Positions 1-5,980 of a stretch of 6,778 nucleotides of DNA are shown here, one piece after another (position 1 is the first letter of the stretch; every line of letters begins with the position of its first letter). Made by a program: the position numbers and the translations under genes. Source of the DNA: Erysipelotrichia bacterium (GTDB lineage Bacteria > Bacillota_I > Bacilli_A > Erysipelotrichales > Erysipelotrichaceae). The DNA lies in assembly GCA_009929095.1 (NCBI GenBank), contig SABF01000079.1, positions 1-6,778 of the forward strand, read 5' to 3'. The notes below the pieces were generated by a model, which was given only the letters and a program-made list of their open reading frames with translations, was not told the origin of the DNA and made no database searches.

Positions 1-2
1 GT

Positions 3-236
3 ATCAATCAGCTGTCAGAGATGATCGATGCCCTCTACGGAGCATGCGGTGAGTTGGAAAAAATTGACGGTGAAGTTGCAGAAATGCCGGAAGGCATGGA
101 ACGTGGCTTGGCTGTTTACAGCAAAGTCTGCCCTGCAATGCTCAGCACCCGCAATATTATTGATACCTACGAAAAGATTTCTTCCACTGAGTATTACAAA
201 GTTCCAAGCTACGAAGAAATGCTGTTCAGCATCTAG
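3..236 (+). CDS. glnN: Type III glutamine synthetase, C-terminal fragment
   Basis: The gene enters from the left edge and ends at TAG 234-236; 77 residues are visible (frame starting at base 3). The last residues, KVPSYEEMLFSI, match the conserved ending of type III glutamine synthetases, which is typically of the form W-P-(L/F)-P-(S/T)-Y-x-(D/E)-(M/L)-L-F. The helical stretch before it (INQLSEMIDAL, then VCPAMLSTRNIIDTYEKI) resembles the family's C-terminal helices, which carry a V-x-P-A-M-x-x-x-R pattern. The family makes glutamine from glutamate, ammonia and ATP in the cytoplasm as large subunits of about 700 residues. The usual W in the WPLPSY ending is Y here. No active-site residue lies in the visible part, so the call rests on the tail alone. 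The gene converges on the sialic acid operon and is probably an unrelated housekeeping neighbour. Confidence 0.7.
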   Translation: MNQLSEMIDALYGACGELEKIDGEVAEMPEGMERGLAVYSKVCPAMLSTRNIIDTYEKISSTEYYKVPSYEEMLFSI

Positions 237-290
237 TCAACTGTTCCATCCATCCGGCCATGTTCCCTCCTAAAGACCGGAAGGAATAAC

Positions 291-338
291 AAAACCTGTT
301 TTCAGGCAACTCGTCATTGTCCTGTGAAACAGGTTTTT
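291..338. terminator. Bidirectional rho-independent terminator between convergent genes
   Basis: An 11-bp perfect stem pairs 291-301 (AAAACCTGTTT) with 327-337 (AAACAGGTTTT). It is extended inward by CAGG 303-306 with CCTG 321-324 across a small internal loop. On the plus strand a run of T at 334-338 closes it, and on the minus strand the reverse side also ends in TTTT. It lies between the plus-strand glutamine synthetase stop (236) and the minus-strand yhcH stop (343), so it plausibly ends both transcripts. Each side can also fold on itself (CCTG-TTTT-CAGG and CCTGT-GAA-ACAGG), but the long stem should be more stable. Confidence 0.8.
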
Positions 339-342
339 CTGT

Positions 343-798
343 TCAGATTATTTTAATCTTTCCTACTGCCTTGATAACTTCCCTACAATTTCCATCAGCC
401 GCAATTGCGACTTTATGAGCATCCTGCGGGAAGCATACAAGAAAGTCACCAGGGTTCAGAATACATGCTGTCCCATGCATTCCTTTATAGAATCCAACAT
501 CTGATTCTTCCGAATACGGTTTGACAATGGACAGATCTGAGATGTCACTTACGATGATCTCCTCTGTGCCGCTGAGGATACAATGGATATCCGCATACTT
601 GCGATGAGCCTCAAAGATACACTCTGACTTTGGCTTGGTTGTGAGTGACACTGGATTGATGAAGATATGATCTTCATCAATGACAATCCGCTCCTTAGAA
701 AGTGTCTCTGCTGTCAGTTCATTCAGGATATCCAGAATTTTCTTCAATCCTGGAATACTGCTGTAGCTTTCTCGATGATTCAGCCGATCAAGAATCAT
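343..798 (-). CDS. yhcH: YhcH/YjgK/YiaL-family cupin (NanQ-like sialic acid anomerase)
   Basis: The 151-residue product has the normal length for the YhcH/YjgK/YiaL (DUF386) family of small metal-binding beta-sandwich proteins. Visible family marks are FEAHRKYADIH at residues 62-72 (E63, H65 and H72 as likely metal or active-site residues), FYKG at 103-106, PGDFLVCFPQDAH at 116-128 (H128) and the closing VIKAVGKIKI. The E. coli member of the sialic acid regulon (YhcH/NanQ) has been described as an anomerase that gives N-acetylneuraminate lyase the open-chain form of its substrate; the same job is inferred here from context. Its ATG overlaps the nanA stop by 4 nt (ATGA) and has no good Shine-Dalgarno of its own, so translation is probably coupled to nanA. 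It is the last gene of the operon. Confidence 0.93.
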   Translation of the reverse strand: MILDRLNHRESYSSIPGLKKILDILNELTAETLSKERIVIDEDHIFINPVSLTTKPKSECIFEAHRKYADIHCILSGTEEIIVSDISDLSIVKPYSEESDVGFYKGMHGTACILNPGDFLVCFPQDAHKVAIAADGNCREVIKAVGKIKII

Positions 799-1700
799 AG
801 AAGATCTCTGACTGCTGTACTGATCATTCCGACTGCTTCTCTGGCTTTGGCTCTTCCACGATCAGTCAGTCTGCTCATTGGGAGACGGACATCACCAATA
901 TCCGGTCCGCCCTGAATGCGCAGAACTTCTTTCATGACCGCATACAGGTTGCAGTCGGCATCGCACATGCAGTAGATAATCCGGCAGGCTTCATTCTGAA
1001 TGATTCTTCCTTTTTCCATCTCACCATTCTGATAGCATTCAAAGATAGCCTTGTAAAGTTCCGGCATCACTGCATAAGTTCCGCCAATTCCTGCTCCCGC
1101 ACCTGCTGCAAGGCCAGAAAGCAGCTGTTCGTCCGGTCCATTGAATACAAATACATCCTCATCATGCCACATCTGAATATCCTGTACAGGCATTGAAGAA
1201 TTTTTAACACCGAGCAGATTGGGATTCTCTTTCATACGCTTCAGAAGCGGAAGACTCAGAGCAGTCCCTGCAAGCTGAGGAATATTGTAAATAATAAATG
1301 GCGTATTCAAAGCCGCTTTGGAGATGTCATTCCAGTATCCGGCAACTGCCTCATCCGGCAGATGGAAATAAATCGGCGGAATCGATGCAATGGCATCAGC
1401 GTGCAGAGACTCTGCATGCCTTGCCAGTTCACAGCTGTCAGCAGTATTGTTGCAGGCCACATGGGCAATAACGGTCATTTTACCGTAAACTTCAGCCATG
1501 ACTGCTTCCAGTACCATTTTGCGTTCTTCAATACTCTGATAGATGCATTCACCTGAAGAACCGCCTACATACAGACCCTTAACGCCTTTGTTCAGCAAAT
1601 AGCCCGCCAATTCTCTGACTCGCTCCTCGGATATTCTGCCAATTTCATCATAGCAGGCATAAAATGCCGGAATGATGCCTCTAAATTTTGAATCATCCAT
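795..1700 (-). CDS. nanA: N-acetylneuraminate lyase
   Basis: This is a cytoplasmic class I aldolase of the DapA/NanA superfamily, which splits N-acetylneuraminate into pyruvate and N-acetylmannosamine. Counting from an upstream TTG at 1736, the marks are YVGGSSGE at 56-63 (pyruvate carboxylate-binding loop), Y150 in YNIP (catalytic tyrosine), K178 in GVKNSS (Schiff-base lysine) and GIGGTY at 216-221. The Y-V-G-G-S-(S/T)-G-E and FYACYDEIG signatures favour the NanA branch over dihydrodipicolinate synthase. I prefer the ATG at 1698-1700 (301 residues, start MDDSKFRGIIPAFYA). It has AGAGGA about 10 nt upstream and gives the usual family length of about 295-305. The TTG at 1734-1736, preceded by AAGGG, would add 12 charged residues (313 in total) and cannot be excluded. 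The permease stop lies 42 nt upstream of the preferred start, and yhcH follows with a 4-nt overlap. Confidence 0.93.
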   Translation of the reverse strand: MDDSKFRGIIPAFYACYDEIGRISEERVRELAGYLLNKGVKGLYVGGSSGECIYQSIEERKMVLEAVMAEVYGKMTVIAHVACNNTADSCELARHAESLHADAIASIPPIYFHLPDEAVAGYWNDISKAALNTPFIIYNIPQLAGTALSLPLLKRMKENPNLLGVKNSSMPVQDIQMWHDEDVFVFNGPDEQLLSGLAAGAGAGIGGTYAVMPELYKAIFECYQNGEMEKGRIIQNEACRIIYCMCDADCNLYAVMKEVLRIQGGPDIGDVRLPMSRLTDRGRAKAREAVGMISTAVRDLL

Positions 1701-1742
1701 GCTTTCAAAATCCTCTTCTTTCTGTTTTTCAGGCAATGCGGA

Positions 1743-2663
1743 TCAACCCTTGACTGCTCCCATGGTAATTCCCTTGGTAAAGTACTTCTGGAAAATTAGG
1801 AATATTACAATGATAGGGACAGATGCAAGCGCTGCTCCTGCCATGATCAGTCCATAGTCCGTGGAGTTCTCTGCCTGCATGGTTGCAATGCCCAGAGAAA
1901 TCGTCAGATTCTTGCTGGATGTCAGCATGATCAGCTGCATGAAATAGTCATTCCAGCTGCTGATGAAGGTAAAGATTGCCAGTGCGCCGATACCCGGTTT
2001 GATCATCGGGATGACAACACTCTGGAATGTACGGTACTCACTTGCACCATCTATCTTTGCGGCATCAAGAAGTTCATTAGGGATTCCTTCTGAAAACTGC
2101 TTCATCAGAAAGACCCCGAACGGCCAGCCGACTGTTGGCAGAATGACCGCCCAGATATTGTCATAGAGACCCATTGCAGAGATTTCCTTAATCAGAGGAA
2201 TCAGGATAACCTGCTTGGGAAGTGCCATGGCACAGACAATCAGCGAGAATAAAACTGTTCTGCCAATAAATTTCTTTTTAGCCAGTGCATAACCTGCCAT
2301 TGCGGCAGTGATACAGGTCAGTATCATGGCAGCCACTGCCATGAATACCGTGTTTACCAGCCATCTGATCGCTCCTGGCACAGTTGGTCCAACAATACCG
2401 AATAGCTCAAACAGCGGTGCAGAACGCTTGGACAGCAATTTGTCAAAGTTTGTCAATACCCACTCTGATGGAAACCATACAGGAGCAGTGGAATTGATTT
2501 CCTGCATGGACTTGAATGAACCGGTCACAATCCAGTACAGTGGAAATGCAAACAGGATTGCAATAATTACAAGTGCAACAACGGATACGATCTTGTATGT
2601 ACTCCACTTCTGCTTCTCTCCGGAATGCGGTTTGCTAGCTGAAGTTAATTTTTTTTCACTCAT
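1743..2663 (-). CDS. Carbohydrate ABC transporter permease, MalG type (CUT1)
   Basis: This 306-residue inner-membrane permease is one half of the channel of a CUT1 sugar importer. It has a charged cytoplasmic N-terminus and about six membrane segments, near residues 25-46, 103-126, 136-158, 168-188, 222-240 and 270-292. The EAA loop that docks the ATPase runs from 199 to 223 (LDAAKIDGASEYRTF, then IPMIKP, with the conserved DGA). The C-terminus KGITMGAVKG is typical of MalG-like subunits. The start ATG 2661-2663 is preceded by a strong GGAGGG about 9 nt upstream. The stop of the MalF-type gene lies 16 nt upstream. The substrate is inferred as sialic acid only from nanA and yhcH downstream; permease sequence alone does not show it. 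Confidence 0.93.
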   Translation of the reverse strand: MSEKKLTSASKPHSGEKQKWSTYKIVSVVALVIIAILFAFPLYWIVTGSFKSMQEINSTAPVWFPSEWVLTNFDKLLSKRSAPLFELFGIVGPTVPGAIRWLVNTVFMAVAAMILTCITAAMAGYALAKKKFIGRTVLFSLIVCAMALPKQVILIPLIKEISAMGLYDNIWAVILPTVGWPFGVFLMKQFSEGIPNELLDAAKIDGASEYRTFQSVVIPMIKPGIGALAIFTFISSWNDYFMQLIMLTSSKNLTISLGIATMQAENSTDYGLIMAGAALASVPIIVIFLIFQKYFTKGITMGAVKG

Positions 2664-2679
2664 CTGTCAGACCCTCCCC

Positions 2680-3582
2680 CTACTTTTCCTTTGCCAGCTT
2701 AAACTGAACAGCTGACAGTACAGCAATAATAACGGCAAGGATAACTCCCATTGCATTGCCATATCCGAAGCGATAAATCTTGAACGCAGTGTAATAGATG
2801 TAATACATGACAGTCTCTGTAGAATAGTTCGGTCCGCCGGAGGTCAGCAGCTGAATCAGTGCGAAGCACTGGAAGCTGTTGATTGTAGTAATGATCAGAA
2901 TATACAGAGTGGTCGGCATGATCGCTGGCCACTTAATGTTCCAGAACACCTGTTTATCCGTTGCGCCATCAACTTTGGCCGCTTCCACCAGACTCTGATC
3001 CACATTATTCAGTGCCGATACATACAGCACAATCGGCTGGCCGACAGAAGTTGTCAGAAGAATCAGGATGATGCATCCAAGAGCAAATCTTGTATCACCA
3101 AGCCAATTGATATTGGTCTGGATTATTCCAAGACTCTTCAGCACATAGTTGAAGATTCCATAATAATTATTGAACATCCATTTCCATACGACGGTAACAG
3201 CTACTGAACCAGTTACTACCGGCAGATAGAAGATGCAGCGAAAGATTGACAGTGCCCAGTCCTTAAGCTTAAAGATGACTGTAGATACCCAGAGAGAGAA
3301 CACCATGACTACAGGAACTGATACCAGAACAATTATCAGGGTATTCTGCAGTGCCTTGGAGAAAATCGGATCGCTGAACAGTTCTGCATAGTTCGCAAAG
3401 CCGATAAAATGATCCTGAACCGTTGCATTCAGACTCGAATCAGTAAAACTGAGATAGACACAGAGAAACATTGGGATAATGACAAATCCAATGAAGAAGA
3501 TCAGGCTCGGAAGCATGAATAAATAACCATGAAGCGTGTCTTTCTTCGTCTGGCTTTTGCTTGTCATAACACTTGTGCTCAT
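2680..3582 (-). CDS. Carbohydrate ABC transporter permease, MalF type (CUT1)
   Basis: This 300-residue partner permease has membrane segments near residues 20-46, 81-103, 116-136, 165-188, 222-244 and 272-294. The EAA loop is at 199-223 (VEAAKVDGATDKQVFW, then WPAIMPT). LTSGGPNYSTET at 246-257 is a usual landmark of sugar permeases. The ATG 3580-3582 has AAAGGAGG upstream at an unusually long spacing (about 13 nt from GGAGG). The next in-frame ATG (3565-3567) has no ribosome site, so the first is kept. The long spacing could lower translation relative to the binding protein, which is needed in excess. Together with the MalG-type gene it would form a heterodimeric channel. No ATP-binding subunit is encoded in the window, as is common for CUT1 systems that share an MsmK-type ATPase. 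Confidence 0.93.
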   Translation of the reverse strand: MSTSVMTSKSQTKKDTLHGYLFMLPSLIFFIGFVIIPMFLCVYLSFTDSSLNATVQDHFIGFANYAELFSDPIFSKALQNTLIIVLVSVPVVMVFSLWVSTVIFKLKDWALSIFRCIFYLPVVTGSVAVTVVWKWMFNNYYGIFNYVLKSLGIIQTNINWLGDTRFALGCIILILLTTSVGQPIVLYVSALNNVDQSLVEAAKVDGATDKQVFWNIKWPAIMPTTLYILIITTINSFQCFALIQLLTSGGPNYSTETVMYYIYYTAFKIYRFGYGNAMGVILAVIIAVLSAVQFKLAKEK

Positions 3583-3620
3583 CCGACAATTGATTCCTCC
3601 TTTCTGAATTGTGCGAGAAT

Positions 3621-3642
3621 TTCAGATGCTTATTTATCTGAA
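3621..3642 (-). other. Small AU-rich hairpin upstream of the permease gene
   Basis: A 7-bp inverted repeat pairs TTCAGAT (3621-3627) with ATCTGAA (3636-3642) around an 8-nt loop. It lies just 3' (in the minus transcript) of the larger intercistronic hairpin and about 15-20 nt before the permease ribosome site. It is short and AT-rich, so its significance is uncertain. Confidence 0.4.
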
Positions 3643-3645
3643 TGA

Positions 3646-3678
3646 ATGATCCCGCCCGACAAAGGCGGACGGGATCAT
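3646..3678 (-). other. Intercistronic GC-rich hairpin between binding protein and permeases
   Basis: ATGATCCCG (3646-3654) pairs with CGGGATCAT (3670-3678), and CCG (3656-3658) with CGG (3666-3668), around a 7-nt loop. The single non-Watson-Crick position, 3655 with 3669, is C-A when read on the plus strand. In the minus-strand mRNA it is a G-U wobble, so only the operon transcript forms a continuous 13-bp stem. No T run follows it, so it is not a classical terminator. It sits 31 nt downstream of the binding-protein stop. In many sugar ABC operons such a hairpin protects the binding-protein mRNA or lets only part of the transcription continue, giving more binding protein than permease. That role is inferred here. 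Confidence 0.75.
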
Positions 3679-3708
3679 GATTGCTGATCAATTCAATTTT
3701 GTCCTGAT

Positions 3709-5055
3709 TTATCCAGCAGCTGCTGTATTAGCCTGCTCGTTGTACTTTGCAACTGTTGCAGCGATATCAGCACCGGTGCCGATTTCCTGAAGCATGTTCC
3801 ACCAAGCTGTACGTGCTTCTGCCCAACCGCTTGTAACCTGATAGTAGTCACCCAGATACTGCATCAGAACGCTGTAGTCCTGCATGGTCTGATTGTCAGC
3901 CCACATCTTGGAAAGATCTGCTCCGGCAACAGTATCGCGAACCGGGAAGTAGTTAGCTGTCTTGACTGCATTTTCAGTATGCGCAGAATTGCACATCCAG
4001 GTAATGAACTGCTTAGCTGCTGCAATTCTGGAAGCATCCTTGCTGTCAAATACGCCAAATCCCCAGATGCCGCCGCAGAGCTTGGAAACGCCAGTTTCAG
4101 ACGGGAAGCTCATGAATGCAATTTCCTGGCCATTGATGGTCTTGCCAGTTCCAGTTCCAGCTGCGTTTGGATTGAGCTGCTGAGTAATATTCCAGCAGAA
4201 TCCGACTTTCAGAGTTTCGTTGTAAAACAGTGAGATTTCATCGCCGCCGACCAATGAAGAGTCAAAGTTGGTTCCTTCCATACCCTTAAGTTCAGTCAGA
4301 GCTTTGATGTTTTCTTCGGAATCCCATGTATAGCCGGTATGATCTGTCTTTGTGAAGGTTCCGCCATAGAGGTTGTTAACAAGAGCTCTTGTTCCCTGAT
4401 CGCCGCCCTGGCCTGCGCAGTATACTGCACCGATTGTTTCGCCCGGATAGTAAGCTGCCATAGCTGCCATAGCCTTTTCAAAGTTTTCAGTTGTCCATGT
4501 ATGTGTCTTAAGATCCAGATACTGATCAGCACCAGCTGCCTTGAATGCATCAAGATTGACTGCCATGCAGTGAGCTGTCATAACCAGCGGATATTCATAA
4601 ACTGAACCGCTGCCGTTCTTGCATGCAGCAAGAACTGAAGCATAGATTTCTGATTCTGATGTGCTGTCCATGATGTCAGACAGGTCAACCATGTATCCCT
4701 TTTCGCCCCAGTTAGCAACCAGACGTTCTGGGCCTTCCATGATCAGATCAGGTCCCTGACCAGCTGCGAGTGCTGTGTTGACCTTATCATCACCGTCTGT
4801 ATAGGTCAGATACTCTACTGTTACATTGATTCCTGTATCGGCTGTAAATGCGTCTGTGAGTTCCTTGACAGAAGCTTCATCGCCCCAATTGCCAATCGGA
4901 TAAGTCCAGAGGGTAATGGAAGATGCTGCATCTGATCCTGCAGCTGCTGTTCCTGCTGCTGTTGCTTTTGCTGATGTAGATGTACCGGAACTGCATGCGG
5001 CAAGCGAAACTGCCATCACGCCCGCTAAAACTGTAGTACCAATCTTCTTTAACAT
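3709..5055 (-). CDS. ABC transporter sugar-binding lipoprotein (family 1 SBP)
   Basis: This 448-residue extracellular solute-binding protein is anchored by lipidation. MLKKIGTTVLAGVMAVSLAAC is a lipoprotein signal peptide with lipobox LAAC at residues 18-21 (Cys21), followed by a Ser/Ala/Thr-rich linker to about residue 46. The mature domain opens with ITLWTYPIGNWG. It continues with a GQGPDLIMEGPERL stretch (99-112) and, late in the chain, GGIWGFGVF, as in CUT1 binding proteins. The ATG 5053-5055 is chosen because AAGGAGGA lies 5-6 nt upstream and the signal peptide begins there; a start at 5091 would add 12 residues before the signal peptide and overlap the cre. It is the first gene of the operon and is followed by the intercistronic hairpin. 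A sialic acid ligand is inferred from nanA and yhcH, with oligosaccharides containing sialic acid an alternative. Confidence 0.92.
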   Translation of the reverse strand: MLKKIGTTVLAGVMAVSLAACSSGTSTSAKATAAGTAAAGSDAASSITLWTYPIGNWGDEASVKELTDAFTADTGINVTVEYLTYTDGDDKVNTALAAGQGPDLIMEGPERLVANWGEKGYMVDLSDIMDSTSESEIYASVLAACKNGSGSVYEYPLVMTAHCMAVNLDAFKAAGADQYLDLKTHTWTTENFEKAMAAMAAYYPGETIGAVYCAGQGGDQGTRALVNNLYGGTFTKTDHTGYTWDSEENIKALTELKGMEGTNFDSSLVGGDEISLFYNETLKVGFCWNITQQLNPNAAGTGTGKTINGQEIAFMSFPSETGVSKLCGGIWGFGVFDSKDASRIAAAKQFITWMCNSAHTENAVKTANYFPVRDTVAGADLSKMWADNQTMQDYSVLMQYLGDYYQVTSGWAEARTAWWNMLQEIGTGADIAATVAKYNEQANTAAAG

Positions 5056-5060
5056 TTCTT

Positions 5061-5068
5061 TCCTCCTT
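5061..5068 (-). promoter_or_regulatory. Ribosome binding site of the binding-protein gene
   Basis: Read on the minus strand this is AAGGAGGA, a near-perfect Shine-Dalgarno ending 5 nt before the ATG at 5053-5055. It decides the start in favour of the signal-peptide methionine and is the strongest ribosome site in the operon. Confidence 0.85.
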
Positions 5069-5076
5069 GATTGAAA

Positions 5077-5090
5077 TGTAACCGCTAACA
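5077..5090. promoter_or_regulatory. Catabolite-responsive element (cre, CcpA site)
   Basis: TGTAACCGCTAACA matches every position of the Gram-positive cre consensus TGWAANCGNTNWCA. It lies between the predicted minus-strand promoter (-10 at 5099-5104) and the binding-protein start, at about +2 to +15 of the predicted transcript. In other Bacillota that position gives CcpA-HPr(Ser-P) repression by blocking RNA polymerase. This implies that the operon is shut down when preferred sugars such as glucose are present. Confidence 0.8.
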
Positions 5091-5098
5091 TACCTATA

Positions 5099-5126
5099 TT
5101 TTTAGTGCTATTTTGGGTTTCGTCAA
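5099..5126 (-). promoter_or_regulatory. Predicted sigma-A promoter of the transport/nanA operon
   Basis: On the minus strand, TTGACG (5126-5121, 5 of 6 to the -35 consensus) is followed after 16 nt by TAAAAA (5104-5099, 4 of 6 to the -10). The predicted start is near 5092, giving a leader of about 37 nt. Immediately upstream (about 5127-5147) is an A/T-tract block that resembles an UP element. The -10 match is modest, so the exact position is uncertain. Confidence 0.55.
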
Positions 5127-5163
5127 TAGGTTTTTTAAATTATTTTTACTCGCTTATTTGTCT

Positions 5164-5176
5164 GAAAATTATTTTC
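5164..5176. promoter_or_regulatory. Palindrome GAAAATTATTTTC, possible operator
   Basis: A perfect 6+1+6 palindrome lies about 70-80 nt upstream of the predicted operon start. RpiR-family regulators bind AT-rich palindromes near the genes they control, and such a regulator is encoded nearby. The surroundings are so AT-rich that a chance palindrome is a real alternative. Confidence 0.35.
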
Positions 5177-5269
5177 TTTAATAAATACGTGATTATCAAG
5201 CCTTATTTTAATTCAATTTCAAATTTTACTGAATTTGGTAATTACTTTCATATTAATTTTATTGGGATT

Positions 5270-5294
5270 TCCTGTTTTTTGACAAAATTCAGGA
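5270..5294. promoter_or_regulatory. 25-bp interrupted palindrome over the esterase -35, possible operator
   Basis: The left half TCCTGTTTTTTG (5270-5281) and the right half CAAAATTCAGGA (5283-5294) are inverted repeats matching at 10 of 12 positions around a central A. The palindrome covers the -35 hexamer of the esterase promoter, so a bound protein would block polymerase. The nearby RpiR-family regulator is the obvious candidate. Confidence 0.5.
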
Positions 5295-5307
5295 CTGTGG
5301 ACATAAT
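5279..5307 (+). promoter_or_regulatory. Predicted sigma-A promoter of the SGNH esterase gene
   Basis: A perfect -35 TTGACA (5279-5284) and a -10 CATAAT (5302-5307, 5 of 6) are separated by the ideal 17 nt. The start would fall near 5314, giving a leader of about 20 nt. By consensus it is a stronger promoter than the one driving the divergent operon, and it has its own palindrome over the -35. Confidence 0.75.
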
Positions 5308-5334
5308 AAAGCCAATAAAGGAACCTCACAGCAC

Positions 5335-5973
5335 ATGAAAAAACATATCTTATGTATTGGCGACTCCAATACTCACGGCTACAATGCAGATCCCAATGAT
5401 TCCGCAGATCATGGCAATCGCTTCAATGAAGAAGAGCGCTGGACATGCCGCCTTCAGAATGCCTTAGGCAGTGACTATCTGGTAATTGAAGAAGGTCTCA
5501 GCGGCCGCACTACGGTATTCCCTGATCCGCTTCATGAAAGCATGGATGCTCTTTCAGTGATTTATTCCCTGCTGAAAAGTCATGAACCGATTGATCTTCT
5601 GATTATCATGCTTGGTACAAATGACACAAAAGATCGGCTCGGAATGAATGCTGCCTGTATCGCTCTTGGAATGCAGAGACTGGTCCTGAAAGCAAAAAGC
5701 ACTGACTGCTGGGGCACTCATGAGCCTAATATTCTGATTGTTGCGCCCTCTCCAATAGGCAGACAGATGAAAGATGAAGCCATGGGTATTACATGTGCAG
5801 AAAAATCAGAACAGCTTGCCGAAAAATTTGCAGAACAGGCTGAACTGACAGGATGCCGCTTTATCGACGCAGCTGACTGTCCGACCAATACAGCTGACTA
5901 TATGCATCTCTCCAGAAAAGGACATGCAATGCTGGCTGACAGACTTGCCGCACTGGTACCATCTCTTCTCTAA
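5335..5973 (+). CDS. SGNH/GDSL-family esterase (MsAcT-like)
   Basis: This 212-residue SGNH hydrolase has all catalytic blocks: GDSNTHG at residues 9-15 (nucleophile Ser11), EEGLSGRTT at 52-60 (Gly57 for the oxyanion hole), GTND at 94-97 (Asn96) and DYMH at 188-191 (Asp188 and His191). The wording ILCIGDSNTHG, VIEEGLSGRTT and IIMLGTNDTK closely follows the Mycobacterium smegmatis acyltransferase/arylesterase MsAcT, including its length of about 216. No signal peptide is visible, so it should act in the cytoplasm on imported material. Next to nanA it could be a sialate O-acetylesterase, removing O-acetyl groups before lyase cleavage; this is inference, and the family also includes acetyl-xylan and other esterases. 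The ATG is preceded by AAAGGA about 12 nt upstream, which is long. The gene has its own promoter and is divergent from the operon. Confidence 0.92.
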   Translation: MKKHILCIGDSNTHGYNADPNDSADHGNRFNEEERWTCRLQNALGSDYLVIEEGLSGRTTVFPDPLHESMDALSVIYSLLKSHEPIDLLIIMLGTNDTKDRLGMNAACIALGMQRLVLKAKSTDCWGTHEPNILIVAPSPIGRQMKDEAMGITCAEKSEQLAEKFAEQAELTGCRFIDAADCPTNTADYMHLSRKGHAMLADRLAALVPSLL

Positions 5974-5980
5974 AAAGCTC

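Larger units (their letters stand above)
5056..5334. other. AT-rich divergent regulatory region
   Basis: This is the longest gap without a gene (279 bp), much richer in A and T than the surrounding genes. It separates the minus-strand transport and catabolism operon from the plus-strand esterase gene. It holds a promoter in each direction, a cre and two palindromes, listed separately. The open frame crossing it on the plus strand (5105-5338) begins at a GTG with no ribosome site and runs into the esterase start, so I do not regard it as a gene. Confidence 0.8.

Noticed and set aside
237..345. Possible riboswitch or small RNA in the gap after the glutamine synthetase
   Set aside because: The only structure is the inverted repeat with T tracts at both ends between convergent genes, which a bidirectional terminator fully explains.
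667..915. 82-residue plus-strand open frame opposite yhcH and nanA
   Set aside because: It is antisense to two well-supported genes and spans their junction, with no recognisable family.
2308..2715. 135-residue plus-strand open frame opposite the MalG-type permease
   Set aside because: It is antisense to a clearly conserved permease gene and has no ribosome site or recognisable domain, so it is a shadow of the real gene.
3681..3708. AATTTTGTCCTGA-like stretch resembling half of the esterase palindrome
   Set aside because: It shares only a short AT-rich core (AATTTTGTC) with the esterase-promoter palindrome, has no second half-site and no promoter beside it, so chance similarity is likely.
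5105..5338. 77-residue plus-strand open frame across the divergent region
   Set aside because: It starts at GTG without a ribosome site, lies in very AT-rich DNA, overlaps both predicted promoters and the palindromes, and runs 4 nt into the esterase start codon. Its Phe/Ile/Tyr-rich product looks like translated AT-rich spacer.
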